A DNA stretch of 35,646 bases from CAZUQP01 sp964622455 (lineage in GTDB: Bacteria; Pseudomonadota; Gammaproteobacteria; DSM-16500), in assembly GCA_964622455.1 (NCBI GenBank), contig CAZUQP010000005.1:1-35646 (forward strand), given 5' to 3'. Positions 16,001 through 23,934 of the stretch are shown here, piece by piece; the first letter of the stretch is position 1, and every line of letters starts with the position of its first letter. Below the pieces are notes generated by a model that had not been told where the DNA came from, ran no database searches, and saw only the letters and a program-made list of their open reading frames with translations. Both the position numbers and the translations under genes were made by a program.

Positions 16001-16744
16001 ATGCAAAAGCGTAAAGTTTTCGTGGTATTTAAGCAGTTAGTAAAAGAGTTCTGGTTCCCTTTTTTTGCAGCTATCCTCTGGTGTATTTATAACTTTACTG
16101 GTAGTAATGCTGCGCCTTTTCAAATTCATCTAATATTAAGTTGTTTTGGAGCTGCTTTCTTTTTTATTAGCTGGCTTCTCGCTCAATATTTTCGGGTACG
16201 GAAACAAGCGAAGGTTGATAATGATCTTCAATCAATTCATGAAAACATATCTTCAGTTGTTCGAGAATTGCAGGGCGCCACAAAAGATTTAATAGGGTAT
16301 CAAACAGGTGGTGAAAGTTTTTGCTATCTGATAAATAGCTCTGTGAGTAAAGATTCTAATTTAGGAAGAGAAACGGTGATTCATCAAGGTGCGCATCCAC
16401 TATTCGATGTTACTGCACGTATAATGGATATTAATGAGTTTAATACTGATGTGAAAGCGAACAGAGTAACTTTGAATACTTTTACTAAAAATTCTCGAGC
16501 ATATAACAGCCTAATCCCAGGTCATGTCCATATGGGTAATAAATGGAATTTAGGTGATGTCGATCAGAGAAAGTTTAATATTTTTTGGATGGCGAGGAAT
16601 GGTAGTTTTACGCAGAATTTATACTATAAAAAAGTAGGTGGGCAGTGGCATTATGCAACAAAAGTAATACGTGGTGAGAAGGAGTTATATAGCACAACAT
16701 CCGAAGGATATCCGAGAAATAGCCAAGGACAAATTGATTGGTAA
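16001..16744 (+). CDS. membrane protein with C-terminal soluble domain, unknown function
   Basis: A 247-residue protein. Two membrane helices lie near the N-terminus (about 13-32, FWFPFFAAILWCIYNF; about 42-63, IHLILSCFGAAFFFISWLLA). A helical stretch (70-97) is followed by a soluble domain of about 150 residues with GESFCYLIN, HPLFDVTARIMDINEF and a late WHYATKVIRG segment. The latter resembles a beta-sandwich seen in hypothetical membrane-anchored proteins, but I recognise no family. The ribosome binding site is weak (GAGATTAGA). It follows the structured RNA directly, so the two may share a transcript. It converges with the 16770 gene. Confidence 0.6.
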   Translation: MQKRKVFVVFKQLVKEFWFPFFAAILWCIYNFTGSNAAPFQIHLILSCFGAAFFFISWLLAQYFRVRKQAKVDNDLQSIHENISSVVRELQGATKDLIGYQTGGESFCYLINSSVSKDSNLGRETVIHQGAHPLFDVTARIMDINEFNTDVKANRVTLNTFTKNSRAYNSLIPGHVHMGNKWNLGDVDQRKFNIFWMARNGSFTQNLYYKKVGGQWHYATKVIRGEKELYSTTSEGYPRNSQGQIDW

Positions 16745-16769
16745 GGGGTATCTCATTAATGTTTTGAGT

Positions 16770-17183
16770 TTACGTAGCCAAAAACCAACATACCAATGCA
16801 ATAACAATTCCAATAAAAAAAGATGTTACCGCTCCCAAAAAACAGCATAACCGTTTACGTTTGCATTTTTCATACATTTTATTACCATAATTAATTTCAT
16901 TGATTCTGTATCTTGCTTCCATAAAGTTAGGCGAGATAAAAAGTAAAGCTAGTGAAAAAGCCAGTCCAATTAGAAATAGAGAGGTTGAGATGGTAAAGAA
17001 AAATTTTAAACCAAGAGTGTAGTGAATTTTTGCTTGAGTTAAAAAGGTAATTAATAAGGATGCTGCTCCACCATTAATAAGCTGTAAATTATTAATAGTT
17101 TTTAATTCATAGTTATAAATTGCTACCCTTAGATTGTTTGTAGCTTCTAGGTCATATTGAAAGATTAGCGTTTCTCTATCCAT
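16770..17183 (-). CDS. small membrane protein of unknown function
   Basis: A 137-residue protein. After an N-terminal helix (about 1-35) come a hydrophobic stretch around 38-51 (GGAASLLITFL), a long one at 58-86 (FFFTISTSLFLIGLAFSLALLFI) and a last one at 113-136 (CFLGAVTSFFIGIVIALVCWFL). Between them is a basic cytoplasmic loop (KMYEKCKRKRLCC). The layout of a helical N-terminus plus membrane helices is reminiscent of SLATT-like membrane proteins of defence loci, but this is only a loose resemblance. It starts 24 bases after the stop of the 55-aa gene. Confidence 0.55.
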   Translation of the reverse strand: MDRETLIFQYDLEATNNLRVAIYNYELKTINNLQLINGGAASLLITFLTQAKIHYTLGLKFFFTISTSLFLIGLAFSLALLFISPNFMEARYRINEINYGNKMYEKCKRKRLCCFLGAVTSFFIGIVIALVCWFLAT

Positions 17184-17207
17184 AACTTTTATTTCCTTTT
17201 ATTAAAA

Positions 17208-17375
17208 TTAGCAGTACTTTGTTGGGAGGCCGGTACAGTCTGAGTTATCTATGCCATGAAAATAACCCATTAATACAAGAATAATAAAAATTACGATAAA
17301 TATAGGTACTAAAATACTTGGGTCGTCTTTAATGCCATAAATAATATTTTTTAAGTAAAAGATAATTTTTTTCAT
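17208..17375 (-). CDS. 55-aa single-span membrane protein
   Basis: A short ORF starting MKKIIFYLKNII, with one transmembrane helix (about 21-38, ILVPIFIVIFIILVLMGY) and a tail with two cysteines (DNSDCTGLPTKYC). It ends 24 bases before the start of the 137-aa membrane protein, so the two probably form an operon. It is supported by composition and position only. Confidence 0.45.
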   Translation of the reverse strand: MKKIIFYLKNIIYGIKDDPSILVPIFIVIFIILVLMGYFHGIDNSDCTGLPTKYC

Positions 17376-17485
17376 TCCTATTAAAGCTCCAGACAGGATT
17401 GATTCTAAATTAATCTTATATTAGCGTTATTCTAGAGGCAAACGGTTTATACATCTAGAATTTTTGTCATGTACAAAAATACCCG

Positions 17486-17917
17486 TCAATGCCCCCGATG
17501 TTTCTTTTTTCTTTTTGCTTGTTTTAATTGAAATTTTTCTTCTTGCTGCTTTTCTTTTTCCGCTTTAGAAACAATTTTTTTTAATTTTTTATTCTTCTCA
17601 AGATCAAGCCTTAATACTTCCTCCGCTCGCGTTGCACTAGGTAAATTTTTCTTAGCTTTTTCCATTTCACGCCGAACATCGCGCTGCATACGCTTATGGT
17701 TTTTTCGTTTAATAACCAGTTTAAAATTTTTTGGTTCTGTAAATTTTAGCTCATAAAAATGCGTAAGAACAAACTCATAAAGCTCTGCATCGGTTGGCTC
17801 ACCGCCAAAAATTTTACGCGCGACCGCGTAACCCTCATGATCATTTCTTTCAAAAATGCCCGTCCAAAAGGATTTTTCTAATAACACGGTTACTTGAATG
17901 GTGTATTGTTTTTTCAT
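17486..17917 (-). CDS. yjdF: YjdF family protein (DUF2992)
   Basis: I take ATG 17917 (MKKQYTIQVTVLLEKSFWTG) as the start, because family similarity begins there; the longer reading frame from 18004 adds 29 unrelated residues. The product is 143 residues. The N-terminal 60 residues (FWTGIFERNDHEGYAVARKIFGGEPTDAELYEFVL) are characteristic of YjdF. The C-terminal half is a highly basic, lysine-rich helix (KKNLPSATRAEE, then KQAKRKKKHRGH) that may bind nucleic acid. In Bacillus the gene is controlled by the yjdF riboswitch. Here only 40 bases separate it from the upstream gene, so there is no room for that riboswitch. The function is unknown in all species I know. Confidence 0.8.
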   Translation of the reverse strand: MKKQYTIQVTVLLEKSFWTGIFERNDHEGYAVARKIFGGEPTDAELYEFVLTHFYELKFTEPKNFKLVIKRKNHKRMQRDVRREMEKAKKNLPSATRAEEVLRLDLEKNKKLKKIVSKAEKEKQQEEKFQLKQAKRKKKHRGH

Positions 17918-17957
17918 GGTTACACTATTATTTGACCCTGCAGAACAGTTGGTCACC

Positions 17958-20450
17958 TTACTTAGGTTGATACTTGCTTTCTTTCGTTTCCAGTAAAAAC
18001 TCATTCATTTTGTGATCTTTTTTTAATTTTTCCCATTCTTGTTCTATTTGTTTTATACTAGAAAAAAAAGGTATCGTATTTTTTCTATATGCTATTATAA
18101 TAGCATCGGTTTTTAATATATATTTTTCGATCTTACTTTTATCTGGTTCTTGATCTTCACTCAAGTCGTTTAATAATTTTTCTACCATTTCATATGATGG
18201 CGACTTGCTTTTCTTAAAATTTTTGATTAAAAACGTCCTTAATTCCATAACAAAAACAATATTAACATCCACATGTTTAGCAGCAGCCATCATTCGATCC
18301 AACAAAGGAACATCTTTGCTTGTAATAGATTTTTTTTGTTTTTCTGAATGAATCATTAACCCATCATTTCTTGACCATTTTAAAATATTTTGTAACCCTA
18401 CATTTTTTGCCAAAGAACAACAAAAATAATAAAGTATTTTATTATCTTCAGGAACTTTTAACTCTGCTAACAAACGATATAGCAATACATAAAATATATA
18501 TTTTTCTCGCGCTCTTTTTAATGGATCTTCCAAGAATATTTTTTCAGGGAAAGGAAAAATATCGAAAATCTCCTTCATTTTAACGTATAAGGTATTTATT
18601 TTTCTATCTGATCGCAAAAATGGAATCACATCGTCAAAATAATTAGTATTTCTTATTCGAATATGGCTCCATTGCTTTTCATTAACTATCATATCAATAA
18701 TAAGCAATAGGTTATCATCGTACAACAAAAGATCATAATAAGAATGATCCCCAAAAAACGGAGCCTGTTGAGATCCTGTTTTGGACATGATATTTTTGTA
18801 CATAGCTTGCTTAACAAGATCATTTTCTACGCTCTCTAATGACAATAAATCGACAGGATTAGAGAATTCTATATCTGTTAAGTCCCAAAGAGATTTTGCC
18901 AAAAATGAGTTTGGAAAATGGCCCGTATATTTTACAAGGGTATGCAAACTTCTTAAATGCTTTAAGAAGCTTTTACACATAAAATGGCTGCAATTTTCTA
19001 CATGATATATGTCATGAAAAATCAAGCTGAAGGGACGGCTAATTGAATAACCATGAGGATTCATATTAGCTTTAATATTCGGATGAAAAAATTCAACCGG
19101 TCTTGATGGGGAATTTTTTTCTATGTTTTCTCGAACAAGCGATGGATAAAATGGGCCTAAAGTAAAGGCAGGCGTCACTACATCATCCCCATATACAGTT
19201 TTTTGTAATATGTTCATCACAGGAATAGATAAGATCAAGAAAGACGCTAAGGGACTATTTGGATTTTTTGAGTCAAAATCGAGTGAAGTTTCTAATATAT
19301 TTGAAAATCCCGTTGACCTAAGAATAACCGCGATAAAACTCATACTTTCTCTATCTTTTTGGTCTTTGCTAGATAAATTTTTATTCTCTAACCAATCAGC
19401 AAGATTTTTTTCATGCTCAACCATAAAAGAGGTTATCCTAGAAATATACTGTGTAACTTCTGCTACTGTTATTTCATTCTCCTCATCAAATATATGACAA
19501 AGCTTCTCATAATACGGTAGAATAGCTGTGTTTTTTGATTTGAGATCAATATATTTTTTTAATAGATTTAAAAATGATTCATCCCCTAAAGAATCAAACG
19601 TTACAAAGCTAAGTCGATCGTATAAAATGGTTACGATTGCTTTTCTTGATAAATTAACAGAAAAATAATATTGATCGGATTGATTCAGTGCTTTACATTT
19701 TTTAAAGAATTCATCCATCATTGATGGATCGCTAGGTAAATGAGTTTTACTGTAATCATAAGGGCCTTCTTTCTCTTCAAAAGAATATTGTTTAATGCCC
19801 TCATTATGATCTGGATCTTGCAGCGCATCTCTTGCCATAAAAAGAAAATAAGCAGTTGCCATTTGATCGATGTTAATTAATTTTAGTCGAAGTGCTTTAT
19901 ATATGTTGCTGACGAAATCATAATCAGAAAAATCGAGTGATACCCATTTACCTTTTTTAATTTTCTCCGCATGTTCTTTGTATTTATCATCAATGGGCTC
20001 TTCTATAAAAAGAAGTGTTGCTTCTCCGCCAAATTTATCCGTTAAGACTTCCTGATGTTTTCTCGCTTCATTCGTTGTTTTGTTTATAATGCATTGATTA
20101 TTGCTATTAATAATTTCTACATGATATTTAAATTTTTTTGATATTTTTGAAGCAATTTCATTTAAATCATCATTTGTTAGAAGATAATCTTTTTTTAATT
20201 TTATATGAAGAGTTAAATGTTCTTTTTTTAGAATAATTTTATATTCTTGAATTTGCTCATGAAAAAAAATAAAATCTGGGTGAGTCTTTAAAAATTGATT
20301 AAACTGACGTATACGAACAGCATTTTGAATTTTTCTTGCTGCTTCTTCTCGAAAAATATTTTCTACAAATTGCCAATACTCAGGGTTTTCCTTTGCTTCG
20401 GCTAATGTAACCCTATGTTTACCTTCTTTATACTCTCGCGCCAAGCTCAT
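17958..20450 (-). CDS. 830-aa orphan protein, effector-like, with an IQ-like motif
   Basis: A large soluble protein with no signal peptide or clear membrane segment, rich in Lys, Asn and Ile. Near the N-terminus AARKIQNAVRIRQF (37-50) resembles a eukaryotic IQ (calmodulin-binding) motif. Around residue 475 FSLIFHDIYHVENC carries a HDxxH arrangement that could bind metal. The C-terminus (EWEKLKKDHKMNEFLLETKESK) is rich in Glu and Lys, as in many translocated Dot/Icm substrates. Together these suggest a host-directed effector if the organism is a Legionellales member; this is inference. The gene stands alone, is followed by YjdF on the same strand, and marks the right edge of the accessory region. 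No homolog is recognised by eye. Confidence 0.7.
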   Translation of the reverse strand: MSLAREYKEGKHRVTLAEAKENPEYWQFVENIFREEAARKIQNAVRIRQFNQFLKTHPDFIFFHEQIQEYKIILKKEHLTLHIKLKKDYLLTNDDLNEIASKISKKFKYHVEIINSNNQCIINKTTNEARKHQEVLTDKFGGEATLLFIEEPIDDKYKEHAEKIKKGKWVSLDFSDYDFVSNIYKALRLKLINIDQMATAYFLFMARDALQDPDHNEGIKQYSFEEKEGPYDYSKTHLPSDPSMMDEFFKKCKALNQSDQYYFSVNLSRKAIVTILYDRLSFVTFDSLGDESFLNLLKKYIDLKSKNTAILPYYEKLCHIFDEENEITVAEVTQYISRITSFMVEHEKNLADWLENKNLSSKDQKDRESMSFIAVILRSTGFSNILETSLDFDSKNPNSPLASFLILSIPVMNILQKTVYGDDVVTPAFTLGPFYPSLVRENIEKNSPSRPVEFFHPNIKANMNPHGYSISRPFSLIFHDIYHVENCSHFMCKSFLKHLRSLHTLVKYTGHFPNSFLAKSLWDLTDIEFSNPVDLLSLESVENDLVKQAMYKNIMSKTGSQQAPFFGDHSYYDLLLYDDNLLLIIDMIVNEKQWSHIRIRNTNYFDDVIPFLRSDRKINTLYVKMKEIFDIFPFPEKIFLEDPLKRAREKYIFYVLLYRLLAELKVPEDNKILYYFCCSLAKNVGLQNILKWSRNDGLMIHSEKQKKSITSKDVPLLDRMMAAAKHVDVNIVFVMELRTFLIKNFKKSKSPSYEMVEKLLNDLSEDQEPDKSKIEKYILKTDAIIIAYRKNTIPFFSSIKQIEQEWEKLKKDHKMNEFLLETKESKYQPK

Positions 20451-20556
20451 AATTGAAACCTCGTTTCTTTCAATTATAGCTGATGCAGCTTAAAGGATAA
20501 TGAAAAACGTGGGCCCGCTAATCATTTGATTATTATGATTTTTATTTTAAATATCG

Positions 20557-21831
20557 TTAAATATTCCACACAAGCTGCACGCCCGCCAAATCAATCGCCG
20601 TATTCGTATGCCCAGCCGATGTAGCGCCAGTTAATGGATTGACATCGTTGATAGCAACAGCTGGCGTAAACACATGCGCATAAAGCATATCAAGCGCTAA
20701 TTTTTTATTGATTTGATAGCGCGCACCTAAATTAACTCCTATTTTTTGTGGATCAGGGAAAGATAATCCACGGAAAGAATCGACCGTCGGAGTGGGTTCA
20801 TATTTCACAGAAGCACGCAGCAGCCATTTTTCATTCCATTTGTAATGCATGCCTGCGCTAAAATCAAAGGTATTATGAAAATTTTGTCTTAATACCGAAT
20901 TGCTCAGCACACCGGGTGCCGGCGGCCCAATAATATTTTGTCCGTAATAATAACGAATCACACTCCACTGATCGTAGGCAACTGTGCCCATCAACGCAAA
21001 CTTGTCAGTCAACTCATGATAAATACTTAACGTCGTTGTCGGCGGTAAATGAAAGCTAATCTTAAATTGATTGTTACTAAAATTTTGAATACCTGTCCAG
21101 ATAAAATCGGTATATCCTGTTAAGTTCATCACAATCTTAGATCGATAATTAAGCCCTACACGTGTCCCATTGGTAATGCGGTATAAAACACCTGCATGAA
21201 AACCATGACCCCAATTATCCGCCGTATAGCGTGATACAGAATCTGTTGCAGTCACAGGCTGTGTCAGTGTCGCCACTTTACTTTGAATCGAAAAATAATG
21301 AAAATCAGGCCCCACACCCACCGACCATTGATCATTCAATTTCATTGCAATACTGGGCGCTATATCAATCGTTTTTGTAGATACTTTATCTATGTTATAA
21401 CGCACATCCGAATCTAACCCATAATTTTTTGAGAGCCCCCACGCAGGCACAATACTAATACCAAATGCAAAACGTTCTTTAAACGGCACCGTGTAGTGAA
21501 TAGCAGGCAGAAGCGGTGTCGTATAGGAACTTGCTCTTGAATTGGTATTTGCATAATTAAATGCGGGATCCACAGCGGATGCAGCTGTTGATGTACCTGA
21601 AAATTTAGTGCGTTCATAGATACCAATGGTTGATACCACTAATTGCTGCGGCAAATAAACTAAACCCGCAGAGTTATACCAGTTGGTGCCCGCATCTTCA
21701 ACAACCGCTGCCTCCCCTGCATCAGCCAGCACCGAAGGGCTTTGAAATTCCAATCTATATCCTGCTGCATGCAAAGTTGTGACCATGCTCAATAAACTAA
21801 TGCTGATTATTTTTTTATGAATTCCCTTCAT
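20557..21831 (-). CDS. FadL/OmpP1-family outer-membrane transport protein
   Basis: A 424-residue outer-membrane beta-barrel that would carry long-chain fatty acids or other hydrophobic compounds across the outer membrane. The signal peptide (MKGIHKKIISISLLSMVTTL) is cleaved near HAAG. The mature N-terminus (YRLEFQSPSVLADAGEAAVVEDAGTNWYNSAG) is the FadL hatch start, including the NPA-like segment, here NSAG. Many alternating barrel strands follow, and the C-terminus ends in an aromatic-rich strand (LAGVQLVWNI). An AAGGGA site precedes the ATG. It starts 10 bases after the membrane EAL gene and is probably cotranscribed with it. Confidence 0.88.
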   Translation of the reverse strand: MKGIHKKIISISLLSMVTTLHAAGYRLEFQSPSVLADAGEAAVVEDAGTNWYNSAGLVYLPQQLVVSTIGIYERTKFSGTSTAASAVDPAFNYANTNSRASSYTTPLLPAIHYTVPFKERFAFGISIVPAWGLSKNYGLDSDVRYNIDKVSTKTIDIAPSIAMKLNDQWSVGVGPDFHYFSIQSKVATLTQPVTATDSVSRYTADNWGHGFHAGVLYRITNGTRVGLNYRSKIVMNLTGYTDFIWTGIQNFSNNQFKISFHLPPTTTLSIYHELTDKFALMGTVAYDQWSVIRYYYGQNIIGPPAPGVLSNSVLRQNFHNTFDFSAGMHYKWNEKWLLRASVKYEPTPTVDSFRGLSFPDPQKIGVNLGARYQINKKLALDMLYAHVFTPAVAINDVNPLTGATSAGHTNTAIDLAGVQLVWNI

Positions 21832-21841
21832 TGTTTTTCCC

Positions 21842-23773
21842 TTACTTCTTCAGTAATTGTGTAAATGATTCAGCATCAACGGGTTTACTAAAATAATAAC
21901 CCTGCACAAAATCACATCCTTTATCTATCAAAAATTGCAGCTGTTCTTTCGTTTCAACACCTTCAGCCAGCGTATACACTTTTAATTCTTTTGCCATTGC
22001 TATGATAGCAGAAACAATAGTAATACTATCATTACTAGTCGGAATATCACGCACAAAAGATTGATCAATTTTTAATTTATTGATCGAAAATCGTTTAAGA
22101 TAACTCAATCCTGAATAACCTGTACCAAAATCATCAACGGCTAAATTTAAACCGACTCTCTTAAATTCTTTGATTAACCGCGTGACTGATTCATCTAAAA
22201 TAGCAGTTTCTGTAATTTCTAATTCTAAAAACTCTGCATCTAAATTTTCTTTTTTTAAAATATGTTGAATCATCTCAATTAAGTTAGGTTCTCTTAATTG
22301 TTTTTCTGCTAAATTAACAGCGATTTTTAAAGATGAAAAACCCATTTCATGCCAAATTTTGATTTGTCTGCACGCTTCTTCCAGCACCCATTGTCCAATC
22401 GGTACAATCAAACCTGTTTCTTCTGCGAGCGGGATAAAATTGATAGGAGAAATAAAACCACGCGCAGGATGCGCCCATCTGATCAACGCTTCCATACCGC
22501 AAATTTTTCGCGTTTTTAAATCAATTAACGGTTGATAATAAAGCAAGAATTGTTTATGTTCGAGTGCTGCGTGTAAATCAGTTTCAAGTTCAAGTTGTTT
22601 GGGTATTTCTGCGTTAATTTCACTTTTATAAAATTCCAAGCGATTGCCGCCAAATTGTTTTGCGCGAAGCATGGCAGCATCTGCATTAATTAATAAAGAA
22701 TGTGCATCACTACCTTCCTTACCAAAAATGCTGACGCCTATACTTGCGGTTAATTTGACGCCTTGTTTTTCTAAATAAAAAGGATCATCTAAAATAGAAA
22801 AAAGTGCTTTTATTTTATTTTCTGCATCTTCTAATTTAAACGGCAGCACTAAAATGTTAAATGTATCTTTACGTGATATCGTCACAAAATAAGATTCATC
22901 TTTCATCGATGCTGCAAATGAATTAAGACGATCAGAAACCGCACGAATCACTGCATTTCCCGCCGCATGCCCTAAACTATCATTAATCATTTCCATTCTG
23001 TTTAACGAAAAACAAATCAAGGCAAATGTATCGCCCGTGCTTTTTACTGCTTTAATAGCTGATTCAACATATTGAGGCAGCAAACGTTGATTCGGTAAAT
23101 TCGTCAATAAATCATGGTTCGCCTGATAACTCACTAAAGTATTTTCAATTTTTAATTTAAGTGAATCTTTAAACCACTGTGTACTGCGATGATTGATGCC
23201 GATTAAGAAACCCATATAGATTAATGCATAAATTCCAATACTATTATAAAAAACGCCACCCTGATAAAAGCCCCAAATAGTAAGCGGTATTAATAAAATA
23301 TTGAGCGTCACGACACCTAAAGAAAATTGGCCAATCGTTCCGGTCGCATATCCTGTGGTCGCCAAAAATAACAACATTAACGCGAGATATTGCCGCATAG
23401 TATCATCTGGCATCAATAAAATAATGGGCACCCAAACTAAAGCACATCCGACCATCGTAATGGAATAAGCCCATTCCCAGGTCACAAGTGAAAATAAATA
23501 TTTATATTTCATATAAAGAAAATAAACGGTCGACAAAGCAATCATCATGAAGTCAAACGCAATCAACCAGATGATTAGTAAACGCGTGGGGGTATAACCG
23601 TAAAAATCAAAATAAATAAGGACGCTGACAACAAGACCCGTAAGCGTCCCAGGCAAGCAGCCTTGATAAAGATGATCGACCAGATCAGATCGAACTTGTT
23701 TCGTAACCTGAACTCTCTCATCCTGAGAAATTTGTTTTTGATCAACCACTATATCCATATTGATATTGACCAC
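21842..23773 (-). CDS. membrane EAL-domain c-di-GMP phosphodiesterase with degenerate GGDEF
   Basis: A 643-residue protein. Six membrane helices (about 41-57, 65-86, 98-119, 128-147, 151-170 and 175-194) form a sensor-like N-terminus. A GGDEF domain (about 210-380) follows, with SRKDT at 299-303 in place of GGDEF, so it cannot make c-di-GMP. The EAL domain (about 390-640) keeps Glu428 in GMEALIRW, NLAEKQL, LELEITET, VDDFGTGYSGLSYLK, KIDQSFV and LAEGVET, so it should hydrolyse c-di-GMP at the inner membrane. The GGDEF remnant could still bind GTP and regulate activity. It lies upstream of the FadL gene on the same strand. Confidence 0.93.
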   Translation of the reverse strand: MVNINMDIVVDQKQISQDERVQVTKQVRSDLVDHLYQGCLPGTLTGLVVSVLIYFDFYGYTPTRLLIIWLIAFDFMMIALSTVYFLYMKYKYLFSLVTWEWAYSITMVGCALVWVPIILLMPDDTMRQYLALMLLFLATTGYATGTIGQFSLGVVTLNILLIPLTIWGFYQGGVFYNSIGIYALIYMGFLIGINHRSTQWFKDSLKLKIENTLVSYQANHDLLTNLPNQRLLPQYVESAIKAVKSTGDTFALICFSLNRMEMINDSLGHAAGNAVIRAVSDRLNSFAASMKDESYFVTISRKDTFNILVLPFKLEDAENKIKALFSILDDPFYLEKQGVKLTASIGVSIFGKEGSDAHSLLINADAAMLRAKQFGGNRLEFYKSEINAEIPKQLELETDLHAALEHKQFLLYYQPLIDLKTRKICGMEALIRWAHPARGFISPINFIPLAEETGLIVPIGQWVLEEACRQIKIWHEMGFSSLKIAVNLAEKQLREPNLIEMIQHILKKENLDAEFLELEITETAILDESVTRLIKEFKRVGLNLAVDDFGTGYSGLSYLKRFSINKLKIDQSFVRDIPTSNDSITIVSAIIAMAKELKVYTLAEGVETKEQLQFLIDKGCDFVQGYYFSKPVDAESFTQLLKK

Positions 23774-23789
23774 TGAACACTATACTACG

Positions 23790-23897
23790 CCCCGCGACTT
23801 GTTCGCGGGGTCCAGGAAATAACAGAAAGACCGCTGGATACCGCGCATAAAGCGCGGTACGTCGTGCGCAGCTTTATTTATTCCATGCTCGCACGAC
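23790..23897. repeat. cluster of three palindromes (REP-like)
   Basis: Three inverted repeats lie in series: CCCCGCGA/TCGCGGGG (23790-23797, 23803-23810), TACCGCGC/GCGCGGTA (23839-23846, 23852-23859) and GTCGTGCG/CGCACGAC (23861-23868, 23890-23897). The middle one, with loop ATAAA, recurs inverted at 27914-27940. They are GC-rich compared with the surroundings and non-coding, between the stop of the decarboxylase-GNAT gene and the start of the EAL gene. Confidence 0.75.
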
Positions 23898-23934
23898 AAC
23901 GAGAAATGTCGTAAAGACGCAATGATCTCCGCAA

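Noticed and set aside
17918..17957. yjdF riboswitch upstream of the DUF2992 gene
   Set aside because: Only 40 bases lie between the upstream stop and the start; the riboswitch needs much more room and no fold is seen.
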